Positions 18,519-27,970 of a DNA stretch of 64,000 nucleotides are shown piece by piece; within the stretch, counting starts at the first letter, position 1, and each line of letters begins with the position of its first letter. The stretch is taken from contig QFQQ01000006.1 of assembly GCA_003243445.1 (NCBI GenBank), positions 62,001-126,000 on the forward strand. Reading direction: 5' to 3'. Origin of the DNA: Citrobacter freundii (GTDB lineage Bacteria; Bacteroidota; Bacteroidia; Chitinophagales; Chitinophagaceae). The notes beneath the pieces were generated by a model. It saw only the letters and a list, made by a program, of their open reading frames with translations. It was not told the origin of the DNA and searched no databases. The position numbers and the translations under genes were made by a program.

Positions 18519-20174
18519 ATGAGAAAAATATTTGTTCCGGTAGTCATACTCCTAATGACAATGGGATCATGTAAGAAATATTTGGATGTAAATAGTCCAA
18601 ACCCAAACTCACCAACGACGTCCACTCCTGAGCTGGTATTGGGACAGAGTATGTCCCGTACCGCTTCAAACCTGATCCAGTTCAATAACTATGGAGGCTG
18701 GATGGTAGGTTACCAGGCGAACGCTGGCGGATACGGTGGCTGGGGTGCTGCACTTACCTACAACTACGGCACGAGTGATTACACCGGCCTGTGGGGTACA
18801 TATGATATCCTGACGGATCTTCAGTGGGTACTGGATAAAACAAACGGAAGTGATCCGTATTCGTACTACAACGCGATCGCACGCATCCTCAAAGTGTTTA
18901 ACTATAAGCTGATGGTAGATGAATATGATGCCATCCCTTATTTTGATGCATTGAAAGGTTCGGGTAATACCACTCCTGCCTATACACCCGCTGCAGATAT
19001 CTACAAAGACCTGTATAAAGAGATCGATGCCGCTATCGCAACGATCCGTAATGCAGTTCAACCGGTATCCCTGACTTATAACCTTGGAAAAGCTGATCCG
19101 ATGTTCAATGGTGACATGACCAAATGGCTTCAGTTTGCCAACACAATGAAACTCAAATTGCTGGTGCGCGCATCGAAAACGAATATTTTCTCTGGCGTTA
19201 CACCAACGTTTGATGCGGCTGGCTTCCTCACAACAGATGCCATGGTTAACCCGGGATATGGTAAAGTGGACGGACAGCAGAACCCACACTGGAGCAGCTA
19301 CCACAGTAGCGTAACAGGTGGCGGGGCTGCAAGATCCATCATCGCTACTTTCTACGTGTCTACTTTCTACAACGGTATCAAGATCTCTGACAGCGCAAGA
19401 AGAAGAGCGATCTACAGACCTCTCTCTGCTACAGATTATGATCCGGTAAGAAATCAGCAAGGTGAAGTTGGTCCTATCGTTGACGGCCGTCTCGCTCCGA
19501 CAGGAAGCTCTGTATGGTACAGTGGTAACGGATCTTCTTATGCGTTCACAGATGATCCTTCCAACGCGATCGGTATCCTGAAGGGACGTGGTCAGAGCCA
19601 GTTGGTACTGACTGCAGCTGAAAGCTATTTCCTGCAGGCTGAAGCCCGTATGAAAGGGATCATCACTACCGGTACAGTTACAGATCTTTTCAACAAAGGA
19701 ATCGAAGCTTCTTTCAAATATCTGTATACTGCTGCTGACGGTACTTACAAACCAAACAGCTATATCACAGGCAGCGCTACCGCAAACCCTGACCCTGTTG
19801 CCGCAGCCGCGAAATACAAATCAGAAAGCAATTCTCTGACAAACAACGCAACCAACTACCTCGTTAATATTGATCTTGCGACAACTGATGAGCAACGTCT
19901 GGAGGCGATCATTACCCAGAAATACATTGCGCTGAATAACATCCATGGCCAGGAAGCCTGGGATGAATACAAAAGAACAGGTTATCCTAAAATCGATAAC
20001 GCAGGTCTCGATCAGAACAAAACTTTTGTATCCAAAGCTTCTCAGGCTACAACCACAGATAAAACAATCGGCCGCATCTGGTATCCTTCTACAGAGTATT
20101 CTCTGAACCCCAAGAATGCACCGACAAATATCTCTGTGTTTGGTTCATTTGTTTTCTATGACCGCAGGAAATAA
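18519..20174 (+). CDS. SusD-like lipoprotein (SusD/RagB superfamily)
   Basis: 551 residues with lipobox MGSC (Cys 18) followed by KKYLDVNSPNPNSPTTSTPE, the start typical of the SusD-like group that pairs with GSDASNG-type SusC proteins. Internal YKLMVDEYDAIPYFDAL and a C-terminal QKYIALNNIHGQEAWDEYKR are characteristic. It lies 21 bases after SusC and should cap it at the cell surface. The protein is rich in aromatic residues, Gly and Asn. The ligand is not predictable. Confidence 0.92.
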   Translation: MRKIFVPVVILLMTMGSCKKYLDVNSPNPNSPTTSTPELVLGQSMSRTASNLIQFNNYGGWMVGYQANAGGYGGWGAALTYNYGTSDYTGLWGTYDILTDLQWVLDKTNGSDPYSYYNAIARILKVFNYKLMVDEYDAIPYFDALKGSGNTTPAYTPAADIYKDLYKEIDAAIATIRNAVQPVSLTYNLGKADPMFNGDMTKWLQFANTMKLKLLVRASKTNIFSGVTPTFDAAGFLTTDAMVNPGYGKVDGQQNPHWSSYHSSVTGGGAARSIIATFYVSTFYNGIKISDSARRRAIYRPLSATDYDPVRNQQGEVGPIVDGRLAPTGSSVWYSGNGSSYAFTDDPSNAIGILKGRGQSQLVLTAAESYFLQAEARMKGIITTGTVTDLFNKGIEASFKYLYTAADGTYKPNSYITGSATANPDPVAAAAKYKSESNSLTNNATNYLVNIDLATTDEQRLEAIITQKYIALNNIHGQEAWDEYKRTGYPKIDNAGLDQNKTFVSKASQATTTDKTIGRIWYPSTEYSLNPKNAPTNISVFGSFVFYDRRK

Positions 20175-20201
20175 TAATTCTAAGAAGTAACAAAAAATAT
20201 T

Positions 20202-21131
20202 ATGAAAAGATATATTGGTTTTTTAGCAATAGCAGGGATACTGGGTTTGTCTTCCTGCGTTAAGGAAGATCCGCCACTGGGAAGTAAAGGGACAACAAAC
20301 GTGATCGAATTCTACAATCAGGTGCCCGATCTTATTTCTTCACTCATTACCAGTACGCATCCTTCATACAATATTGACCTCGTATTCACAGGAGATACAC
20401 AACCGGTTGATATCGTAGTCAGCTATTCCGGCGCGGAAACTGCCGCTCCTCAGGATATCACGGTCAACGTAGCGATTGATCCTACAATGATCCCTACTTT
20501 CAACACTCAGAATGCAACAAGCCTGGTGGCAATGGACGCAACAGTTTTCCAGGCTGATACCTGGACTGTAACGATCCCTAAAGGACAAAAACAAGCAACC
20601 ATTCATGGTAAGGTCTTGAAAGCTACTTATGACTTCGGCAAGAGCTATGGTCTGCCTTTGAAAATAACGTCGGCCAGCTTTGGTAAGGTGAGCACAAACT
20701 ACGGCACAATGATCTTTAGGATCCAGGCACGTAATGGCTATGATGGTGTCTACAAGATCATTTCAGGCAACGTTCAGCGTTACAGTGCCCCCGGTGTACC
20801 TACAAGCGGTGATGCATTGAACGGAAGCCTTGCAGGCAATCCTAACCTGAGCCTGGTTACTGTCGACGCTACAACCGTTGAATTGCAGAATATGACATGG
20901 CATGGTGGAACATCAGGTATCGGTGGTATTAACAATACCCGTGCGAAGGTAGATCCGACCACGAATCTCGTTACCATGTCTTCCGTAGGCAATACAACGC
21001 TTGCCAACACGCTGGGTAAGGATAATAAGTACGATCCTGCTACTAAAACCTACACGATTAATTTTAACTGGAACCCTGCAACTACACCGCGTGAAGTAAG
21101 CTACGTGTTGCAGTATGTAGGTCCAAGATAA
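20202..21131 (+). CDS. Surface lipoprotein, DUF1735-like, SusE-position
   Basis: 309 residues with lipobox LSSC (Cys 19). The segment IDLVFTGDTQPVDIVVSYSG to QATIHGKVLKATYDFGKSYG resembles the beta-sandwich DUF1735 domain found in lipoproteins next to SusC/SusD pairs; the C-terminal half (NGYDGVYKIISGNVQRY onward) looks like a second beta domain. It likely binds the ligand at the cell surface. It is third in a tight operon (27 bases after SusD), followed by a terminator. Confidence 0.72.
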   Translation: MKRYIGFLAIAGILGLSSCVKEDPPLGSKGTTNVIEFYNQVPDLISSLITSTHPSYNIDLVFTGDTQPVDIVVSYSGAETAAPQDITVNVAIDPTMIPTFNTQNATSLVAMDATVFQADTWTVTIPKGQKQATIHGKVLKATYDFGKSYGLPLKITSASFGKVSTNYGTMIFRIQARNGYDGVYKIISGNVQRYSAPGVPTSGDALNGSLAGNPNLSLVTVDATTVELQNMTWHGGTSGIGGINNTRAKVDPTTNLVTMSSVGNTTLANTLGKDNKYDPATKTYTINFNWNPATTPREVSYVLQYVGPR

Positions 21132-21240
21132 TCGGCTTAACGGCCAATCGACAAGCGTGTTCCTGCTCCGGTAGTCTTGCCGGGAAAAGAACAGGCAGTA
21201 ACCGTTAATCTCTTAGTTCTTTTTGTTTATTATAATCGAG

Positions 21241-21273
21241 GGCCATCCTTTAACCAGGGTGGCCTTTTTTATT
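21241..21273 (+). terminator. Rho-independent terminator of second SusCD operon
   Basis: GGCCATCCT pairs with AGGGTGGCC (one G-U) and is followed by TTTTTTATT. It lies about 110 bases after the lipoprotein stop. Confidence 0.88.
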
Positions 21274-21371
21274 GTTACTATTGATCGATAGCACATCCGT
21301 ATTACGGATGACAGATTTTTTCCGGGCATAGTATTTGCCCCTGATCGCCACCAAAAACAAAACGTTTTTTA

Positions 21372-21770
21372 ATGAAAAAATCCGTCATCATGTTGTCGTT
21401 CTTGCTGACAACATTTTTTGCCAAAGCAGACCAGTTAGCCGCCTTAACCCGTGAACAGGCCGAAAAAGCAGTTGCCTACCTGAAAAAAGAATCTTCCGTT
21501 ATCTTATGGTGCAGCTGTTGCGAAACTGAACCCATGTCCCGCGTTACCATTAATGAAGTATTTCTGAAAGCTGACAAGAATGGAAAATATTTCTCCGTCA
21601 TAGTGAAAGGCCGTGACGATAATGGAAAAGAAGTGGAAGAGTATGTTGACCTCGCTTATGTTTTTGTAAAGAAAGGGAAGAAGGCGCATTCTCTCGGGAA
21701 GGTGTTGAAATTTAAATGTGATCCATGCACCGATCCGTTTGACTGGAATCCGAAAGTTGCTGTAAGCTGA
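21372..21770 (+). CDS. Small secreted cysteine-containing protein, unknown function
   Basis: 132 residues, family not recognised. A signal peptide (MKKSVIMLSFLLTTFFAKA) is clear. The mature part has a CSCCETEP cluster near residues 48-55 and CDPC near 117-120, which could bind metal or form disulfides, and a conserved-looking SRVTINEVFLKADKNGKYF beta region. It is monocistronic between two terminators. Confidence 0.7.
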   Translation: MKKSVIMLSFLLTTFFAKADQLAALTREQAEKAVAYLKKESSVILWCSCCETEPMSRVTINEVFLKADKNGKYFSVIVKGRDDNGKEVEEYVDLAYVFVKKGKKAHSLGKVLKFKCDPCTDPFDWNPKVAVS

Positions 21771-21781
21771 TTGTATAGATC

Positions 21782-21817
21782 AAAAAAAGGCAGTCATTTT
21801 TTTGACTGCCTTTTTTA
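21782..21817. terminator. Bidirectional terminator
   Basis: AAAAAAGGCAGTCA (21783-21796) is the exact reverse complement of 21803-21816, with A-run and T-run flanks, 12 bases after the stop of the secreted protein gene. Confidence 0.9.
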
Positions 21818-22100
21818 TTGATATTGTCCCACCCGTTTGACTTTAATAATTCCCTCGATCCTGGAAGTTTCAGCGAACAGGATGTATAAATGATACGAAA
21901 AAGTGTAAACGGGTTCTTTGATAGAATTGCTCGTGTGGGTTTTTGCCCCCTGAAGTGATAGATAAATCTGTTGAATAAATTAACCAAAGGAGAATTTACT
22001 ATGTCTCTGAGAGAATATTCAATGAGCTCTTTTGAGGAAAAAACATTGAAATAGGGTGAAAACTGGTTGTTATTTTGAGTTGGGTTGAGTGGATGTTTTT
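21818..22100. other. Intergenic region, nothing recognised
   Basis: These 283 bases are AT-rich with no supported gene. They hold the upstream half of the promoter for the small gene at 22122 (TTTG at 22074-22077). Confidence 0.5.
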
Positions 22101-22108
22101 TAGCTTTG
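22101..22108 (+). promoter_or_regulatory. -7 box for the 71-residue gene
   Basis: TAGCTTTG matches TAnnTTTG; a TTTG at 22074-22077 lies 23 bases upstream, slightly longer than the usual spacing. The ATG at 22122 is only 13 bases downstream, so the leader would be very short. Confidence 0.55.
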
Positions 22109-22121
22109 AAAAAATGACTTT

Positions 22122-22337
22122 ATGAAAAATGATCAGCATAAACATTCGACTTCTCCAGATAAAAAATCTTCAACCGTGCAATCCGATTCATCGATAGAGG
22201 GAAAGAAGAATACTACGACAGAATGGAAGACGAATACTACCACCCACCCTAAAATGCTTGCTCTGCATGATGGATTTGGTAGTAAAGATTTTGACCGGTT
22301 TTATAAAAATATTAAAGTAGTGATTGAAGATCACTAA
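22122..22337 (+). CDS. Small hydrophilic protein, unknown
   Basis: 71 residues, not recognised. The first half is low-complexity and polar (Ser, Thr, Lys, as in HKHSTSPDKKSSTVQSDSS); the second half, KMLALHDGFGSKDFDRFYKN, looks folded and helical. It has its own promoter-like box. Its stop overlaps by four bases the stop of a convergent membrane protein gene. No signal peptide. Confidence 0.55.
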   Translation: MKNDQHKHSTSPDKKSSTVQSDSSIEGKKNTTTEWKTNTTTHPKMLALHDGFGSKDFDRFYKNIKVVIEDH

Positions 22338-22900
22338 GAGAGTAAGAAGCCAAGTACCATTCCTATCGGAAGCAACAGCAGCGATTTCAGTAAATTATTA
22401 TAACGCTTCCACCTAAGACGGTTTATTCCAATATTTGTCTCTATGCGGAATTGATAATTTTCAAATTCGTTGATATAAAAGGTCCTTAATTGGTCGTAAT
22501 TTGCTATTTCGTAATCTGGTAAAAATTGATCTACCAGTATTTCCGGAAGTGAACCCGAAGATATATATACTGCTGGCTTGATATTTTCAAAGCCATAATA
22601 TACCAATACGAATAAGTATATCGTAGTAATTACCCCAATAAAGAAAAGACTATCAAATGCGAGGTTCCTGATTGTAGTAATAAGATAACTGATCGTAGCA
22701 ATTAATGATCCTGAACTTATAGTGATAAGTGTATTCGTTCTGGTCGCAATGATATTGCCAATCTCAATGGTTTCCCTGAGCATTTTATCCGCCTGTTCAA
22801 ATATAAATCTGGTATCATCCAGCCTAAGCCTGTTCTTCTGCTCTTTGTTAATTGTCCACACTTTGATAGGTGTTGTATGATTATTGTGATTCGATAACAT
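22334..22900 (-). CDS. Three-helix membrane protein of unknown function
   Basis: 188 residues from the ATG at 22898-22900, preferred to an upstream ATG (22978) that would overlap the previous gene; AGGAG lies just before it. An N-terminal soluble part (to about residue 52) holds FIFEQADKMLRETIEIGN, followed by two membrane helices (about 57-77 and 83-103), a cytosolic part with DQLRTFYINEFENYQ and RLRWKRYNNLLKS, and a third helix at the C-terminus. The layout resembles small membrane effector-like proteins, but no homology can be claimed. It lies 25 bases downstream of the ComEA-like gene, so co-transcription is likely. Confidence 0.6.
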   Translation of the reverse strand: MLSNHNNHTTPIKVWTINKEQKNRLRLDDTRFIFEQADKMLRETIEIGNIIATRTNTLITISSGSLIATISYLITTIRNLAFDSLFFIGVITTIYLFVLVYYGFENIKPAVYISSGSLPEILVDQFLPDYEIANYDQLRTFYINEFENYQFRIETNIGINRLRWKRYNNLLKSLLLLPIGMVLGFLLS

Positions 22901-22925
22901 ATCTCCTGTTTTATAGGATACAAAT

Positions 22926-23900
22926 TCATTTAGCGACAAAAAAATAAGGACGTATTTTTTCATAGATAGCATCATCAATCACCGCGATCTTCTTCAAATC
23001 CTCCACCGACACAAACGGCCCATGCTGATTTCGATACTGCACAATCACACTTGCGATCTTATACCGCACATAAGGATGCGCTTTTAATTCTTCCATTCCA
23101 GCTTTATTCAGATCAACCTTTCTAAGTTCCCCGCTTTCATTTCGCAGATACCGCCTGATCTTTTGAAAAACAGAATCCGCCAGGCCGAAAGTTTCCTTTA
23201 CCTGCTCTATACTGTAAAACCCGCCGAGCTTTTCCCTGAAACGGATGATGCGCATTGCCAGCGTAGGGCCAATGCCAGGCAGTCGCTCAAACAAGTCGCT
23301 GTCGGCTGTATTGATCTCTACCTCGACAGGCGCCCCCGATGTGGTAAGGGGCTTTTCAGCAAGATCCTTGTGCTGCTGTTGACCGGGCGGGAGGGTGGCC
23401 GTTGTTCCTGTTATTAATATATAAGGTCTGAGCTGTGCGTATTGAGCAGCAGGCAGGCCGTAGATCCGCTGGAGATCTTCAGGCTTTCTGAATTGTCCTC
23501 CCTTGTCGCGGTATTTCAGAATGGTGGCAATGGTTTTTTCCCTGATTCCGAGCCTTTTCCAGCCGGCGGCATCGAGGGTGTTTGGGTCGAAATTGAACAA
23601 TTCAGCTCTTACTCCGTTATTATATTCGTCTGCCGCCCGGTCGCGGGCGTAATTTTCACCACTTATATTTTCATTTTCCGCTGGTTGACTAAAGTTTGTC
23701 TTTGGTCCGGTAGTTTTTTCCAGCCGGTGAAGGGCTGTCATCCAGGCTGTATCTGCGGCAGGAGGGGCGACTGGATCTCGTTGTTCGAGAGCTGAGGGAA
23801 GCAGGAATGCAGTTAATAATATAAGTGCAATAATGATGATCGCGATCCGGTCTTTACGGGTAAATTGAAGGTATTCGCCAGGATTTTGCTTTGCTTTCAT
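22926..23900 (-). CDS. ComEA-like helix-hairpin-helix DNA-binding membrane protein
   Basis: 324 residues from the ATG at 23898-23900. An in-frame start at 24068 would add 56 unlikely residues across the rpoB promoter. One N-terminal membrane helix (about residues 17-36) precedes a disordered stretch and three helix-hairpin-helix repeats: FNPNTLDAAGWKRLGI, INTADSDLFERLPGIGPTLA and LNKAGMEELKAHPYVRYKIA. Proteins of this type bind double-stranded DNA non-specifically, and ComEA serves DNA uptake; here the function is inferred only from the domain. It is divergent from rpoB. Confidence 0.8.
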   Translation of the reverse strand: MKAKQNPGEYLQFTRKDRIAIIIIALILLTAFLLPSALEQRDPVAPPAADTAWMTALHRLEKTTGPKTNFSQPAENENISGENYARDRAADEYNNGVRAELFNFDPNTLDAAGWKRLGIREKTIATILKYRDKGGQFRKPEDLQRIYGLPAAQYAQLRPYILITGTTATLPPGQQQHKDLAEKPLTTSGAPVEVEINTADSDLFERLPGIGPTLAMRIIRFREKLGGFYSIEQVKETFGLADSVFQKIRRYLRNESGELRKVDLNKAGMEELKAHPYVRYKIASVIVQYRNQHGPFVSVEDLKKIAVIDDAIYEKIRPYFFVAK

Positions 23901-23993
23901 GAGTCTCCGATTTATCCTCAAATTATTTTGCCGTGAAAACATAACAGCGTGTTTTTCACAGCTTTTTGGCGGGGTTTTTGTCGGGTCATTTTT

Positions 23994-24024
23994 TTTGTCG
24001 GATCGGTTTTTATCCTTACTTTTG
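23994..24024 (+). promoter_or_regulatory. Consensus promoter of rpoB
   Basis: TTTG (23994-23997), exactly 19 bases, then TACTTTTG (24017-24024) is a full match to the Bacteroidota housekeeping promoter. The leader to the rpoB ATG is about 135 bases. It shows that rpoB is expressed independently of rplL here. Confidence 0.85.
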
Positions 24025-24166
24025 CAGTCCTTTATTTTGGCCAAATATATTTTGACATCCCAGATCATGTTTAACTAGTTGAAACACACAGTCTTTCGTT
24101 TTTTCCAAAATGAGAGCTGGACGTGATTTGTATGTCATTACCTTTTTTAAACCGGTTATTATACAT

Positions 24167-27100
24167 ATGTCTTCAACAAAATTGAATCCAAGGGTAAGTT
24201 TTGGTAAGATCAAGCATCTGGCTGAGACTCCCGATCTCCTTGAAGTCCAGATTCAGTCTTTTAAAGAGTTTTTCCAATTAGAAACAACTCCGGACAAGCG
24301 TAATATCGAAGGTTTGTTCCGGGTGTTCAAAGACAACTTCCCGATCACTGATACGCGGAACATCTTTGTATTGGAATTCCTGGATTACTTCATCGACCCG
24401 CCCCGTTATACTATCGAAGAGTGTATGGAGCGTGGTCTTACCTATGCTGTTCCTCTTAAAGCGAAATTGCGTCTGAGCTGTAACGATGAGGAGCACGTGG
24501 ATTTCCAAACTATCGTTCAGGACGTATTCCTGGGTAACATTCCTTATATGACTCCCCGTGGTACGTTCGTGATCAATGGAGCGGAGCGTGTGGTTGTTTC
24601 CCAGCTTCACCGTTCTCCTGGCGTGTTCTTCGGACAGTCAGTTCACCCTAACGGAACCAAGATCTACTCTGCCCGTGTAATTCCTTTCAAAGGAGCATGG
24701 ATGGAGTTTGCTACTGATATCAATAACGTGATGTACGCGTACATCGACCGTAAGAAGAAATTCCCGGTGACTACCCTGCTTCGTTCTATCGGATACGAAA
24801 CAGATAAAGACATCCTGGAACTTTTCGGTATGGCTGATGAAGTGAACACCGACAAGAAAACACTGGAAAAATACCTCGGCCGCCGTCTGGCTGCACGTGT
24901 TCTCAGAACATGGGTGGAAGACTTCGTGGATGAGGATACCGGTGAAGTGGTGTCCATCGAGCGTAACGAGATCGTGATGGAGCGGGATACTGTTCTCGAT
25001 GACGAAGCAGTTGAAACGATCTCTGAAATGGATGTAAAAAGCGTATTCATCCAGCGTGAAGACGTGGGTGGTGACTATGCGATCATCTATAACACACTTA
25101 ATAAAGATACTTCGAACTCCGAGCTGGAAGCGGTTCAGTTCATCTACCGCCAGCTGCGCGGTGCTGATGCTCCTGATAACGAAACAGCACGTGGTATCAT
25201 CGATAAATTATTCTTCAGCGACAAGCGTTATGATCTCGGCGAAGTTGGCCGTTACAAGATCAACCGCAAGCTGAACCGTGATGCGCCACTCGATCAGAAA
25301 ACACTGACCCGTGATGACATCATTCTCATCATTAAATACCTGGTAAAACTTACCAACGGTAAAGCAGAGATCGATGATATCGATCACCTGTCCAACCGTC
25401 GTGTACGTACTGTGGGCGAACAGCTCTATGCTCAATTCGGTGTGGGTCTTGCGCGTATGGCGCGTACCATCCGTGAGCGTATGAACGTACGTGACAACGA
25501 GGTATTTACCCCCGTTGACCTGATCAATGCAAGAACCCTGTCTTCTGTGATCAACTCGTTCTTCGGAACATCACAGTTATCCCAGTTCCTTGATCAGACC
25601 AACCCGCTTTCTGAGATCACCCACAAACGCCGTATCTCCGCACTCGGACCAGGCGGTCTGAGCCGTGAGCGTGCAGGCTTTGAGGTTCGTGACGTACACT
25701 ATTCCCACTATGGCCGTCTGTGTACCATCGAAACACCGGAAGGACCGAACATCGGTCTGATCTCCACTCTTTGCGTACACGCGAAGATCAATGACATGGG
25801 CTTTATCGAAACTCCTTACCGCAAGGTAACAGAAGGTAAAGTGAACATGAAAGAACTGGAGTTCCTGAGTGCGGAAGAAGAAGATCTGGCGAAGATCGCG
25901 CAGGCGAATACGCCGATCGATGAAAAAGGAAACTTCGTTGAAGAGAAGATCGTAAGCCGCGAAACAGGTGACTTCCCGATCCTCGATAAAAGCGATGTGG
26001 AATTCATGGACGTTGCACCAAACCAGATCGTAGGTCTGAGTGCTTCCCTGATCCCATTCCTTGAGCATGATGACGCCAACCGTGCACTCATGGGATCAAA
26101 CATGCAACGCCAGGCTGTACCATTGATCCGTCCTGACGAACCAATCGTTGGTACCGGTCTTGAAGGAAAAGCAGCGCGCGATGCACGTATCCAGATCCAC
26201 GCTGAAGGTAAAGGAGTGGTTGAGTTTGTTGACGCAAATGAGATCCACGTACGTTACGAGCGTGATGAAGCAGAAAAACTGGTAAGCTTTGAAGAAGACC
26301 TGCGTGTGTACAGACTCACCAAGTTCATCAAAACAAACCAGGAAACCTGTATCAACCTGAAGCCTGCAGTGAAGAAAGGCCAGAACGTTGTAAAAGGCGA
26401 TTTCTTAACTGAAGGTTATGCTACGCAAAATGGCGAGCTCGCTCTCGGTAAAAACCTGAAAGTGGCATTCATGCCATGGAAAGGTTACAACTTCGAGGAT
26501 GCGATCGTGATCAGCGAAAGGGTTGTAAAAGAAGATATGTTTACTTCAGTTCACATCTCTGAATATGAACTGGAAGTACGCGATACAAAACTGGGTGAAG
26601 AAGAACTGACTCCTGATATCCCTAACGTTTCTGAAGAAGCGACCAAAGATCTGGACGAGAACGGTATCATCCGTATCGGCGCCAACATCAAGGAAGGTGA
26701 TATCCTGATCGGTAAGATCACTCCAAAAGGCGAAAGCGATCCTACTCCGGAAGAGAAACTCCTCCGCGCGATCTTCGGTGATAAAGCCGGCGACGCAAAA
26801 GACGCTTCTCTGAAAGCACCAAACGGTGTGGAAGGTATCGTGATCGGTAAAAAACTTTTCCAACGCGCGAAGAAAGATAAGAACGCGAAAGTGCGCGAGA
26901 AGGCCGCGATCGAGAAGCTCGAGAAAGTTCACGAGAAGAACGAATCAGACCTGCTTGAAGTACTGCTGGAGAAACTGACTACACTGTTGAGAGACCATGT
27001 TTCTACAGGTGTAAGCAACAACTTCGGAGAAGTGCAGATCGGTAAAGGCGCGAAATTCACCAATAAAAACCTGGCTGGTCTGGATTATGCAAATATCAAC

Positions 27101-27970
27101 CCGCTTGGCTGGACTGGTGATGCGAAAGTTGACAGTCAGATCAACATCCTGCTGCACAATTATAACATCAAGTACAACGAAGAACTCGGACGTTACAAGC
27201 GCGAGAAGTTCAATATCTCTATCGGTGACGAGCTGCCAGCTGGTGTATTGAAACTGGCTAAAGTTTATCTCGCAGTGAAGCGTAAGCTGAAAGTGGGTGA
27301 TAAAATGGCGGGCCGCCACGGTAACAAAGGTATCGTTGCGAAGATCGTTCGCCAGGAAGATATGCCGTTCCTTGAGGATGGAACTCCGGTGGACGTGGTA
27401 TTGAATCCGCTTGGTGTACCTTCCCGTATGAACCTCGGACAGATCTATGAAACTGTTCTTGGCTGGGCAGGTGAAAAGCTGAAGCTGAAATTCGCTACGC
27501 CGATCTTCGATGGTGCCTCTACTGAGGAAATTGAGAAATTCTGTGCTGATGCGGGTATTCCTAAATTCGGTCACACATACCTGTATGATGGTGAGACCGG
27601 TGAACGTTTCCACCAGAGAGCAACCGTGGGTATCATCTATATCATCAAACTGCACCACATGGTGGATGATAAGATGCACGCACGTTCTATCGGACCATAC
27701 AGCTTGATCACCCAGCAACCGCTTGGTGGTAAAGCTCAGTTCGGTGGTCAGCGTTTCGGTGAGATGGAGGTTTGGGCACTTGAAGCATATGGTGCATCCA
27801 ACATCCTGCAGGAATTGCTCACGATCAAATCGGATGATATTATCGGCCGTGCTAAAACATACGAATCGATCGTGAAAGGTGATAACGTTCCAAGAGCGGG
27901 TATCCCTGAATCGTTCAACGTATTGGTGCACGAGCTGCGTGGTCTCGGTCTGGATCTGAAGTTCGAATAA
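24167..27970 (+). CDS. rpoB: DNA-directed RNA polymerase subunit beta
   Basis: 1267 residues from the ATG at 24167 (MSSTKLNPRVSFGKI); the in-frame ATG at 24110 adds residues not typical of the family. The rifampicin-binding region (about residues 468-500) reads SQLSQFLDQ then THKRRISALGPGGL, with the Asp, His and Ser of rifampicin-sensitive enzymes. Later landmarks are GYNFEDAIVISE and KMAGRHGNKG, and the C-terminal QFGGQRFGEMEVWALEAYGA clamp. It is the catalytic beta subunit. It normally follows rplL; here it follows an unrelated divergent gene and a new promoter. Confidence 0.98.
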   Translation: MSSTKLNPRVSFGKIKHLAETPDLLEVQIQSFKEFFQLETTPDKRNIEGLFRVFKDNFPITDTRNIFVLEFLDYFIDPPRYTIEECMERGLTYAVPLKAKLRLSCNDEEHVDFQTIVQDVFLGNIPYMTPRGTFVINGAERVVVSQLHRSPGVFFGQSVHPNGTKIYSARVIPFKGAWMEFATDINNVMYAYIDRKKKFPVTTLLRSIGYETDKDILELFGMADEVNTDKKTLEKYLGRRLAARVLRTWVEDFVDEDTGEVVSIERNEIVMERDTVLDDEAVETISEMDVKSVFIQREDVGGDYAIIYNTLNKDTSNSELEAVQFIYRQLRGADAPDNETARGIIDKLFFSDKRYDLGEVGRYKINRKLNRDAPLDQKTLTRDDIILIIKYLVKLTNGKAEIDDIDHLSNRRVRTVGEQLYAQFGVGLARMARTIRERMNVRDNEVFTPVDLINARTLSSVINSFFGTSQLSQFLDQTNPLSEITHKRRISALGPGGLSRERAGFEVRDVHYSHYGRLCTIETPEGPNIGLISTLCVHAKINDMGFIETPYRKVTEGKVNMKELEFLSAEEEDLAKIAQANTPIDEKGNFVEEKIVSRETGDFPILDKSDVEFMDVAPNQIVGLSASLIPFLEHDDANRALMGSNMQRQAVPLIRPDEPIVGTGLEGKAARDARIQIHAEGKGVVEFVDANEIHVRYERDEAEKLVSFEEDLRVYRLTKFIKTNQETCINLKPAVKKGQNVVKGDFLTEGYATQNGELALGKNLKVAFMPWKGYNFEDAIVISERVVKEDMFTSVHISEYELEVRDTKLGEEELTPDIPNVSEEATKDLDENGIIRIGANIKEGDILIGKITPKGESDPTPEEKLLRAIFGDKAGDAKDASLKAPNGVEGIVIGKKLFQRAKKDKNAKVREKAAIEKLEKVHEKNESDLLEVLLEKLTTLLRDHVSTGVSNNFGEVQIGKGAKFTNKNLAGLDYANINPLGWTGDAKVDSQINILLHNYNIKYNEELGRYKREKFNISIGDELPAGVLKLAKVYLAVKRKLKVGDKMAGRHGNKGIVAKIVRQEDMPFLEDGTPVDVVLNPLGVPSRMNLGQIYETVLGWAGEKLKLKFATPIFDGASTEEIEKFCADAGIPKFGHTYLYDGETGERFHQRATVGIIYIIKLHHMVDDKMHARSIGPYSLITQQPLGGKAQFGGQRFGEMEVWALEAYGASNILQELLTIKSDDIIGRAKTYESIVKGDNVPRAGIPESFNVLVHELRGLGLDLKFE

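Noticed and set aside
18666..19460. 264-codon minus-strand frame within the second SusD gene
   Set aside because: It is a shadow of a recognised SusD-like gene with no recognisable domain.
21712..21987. 91-codon minus-strand frame across the terminator at 21782
   Set aside because: It spans a perfect terminator hairpin and has no recognisable features.
26945..27931. 328-codon open frame antisense to rpoB
   Set aside because: It is a shadow of the codon bias of rpoB; it has no family features, and His, Phe and Ile are over-represented as expected for a reversed frame.
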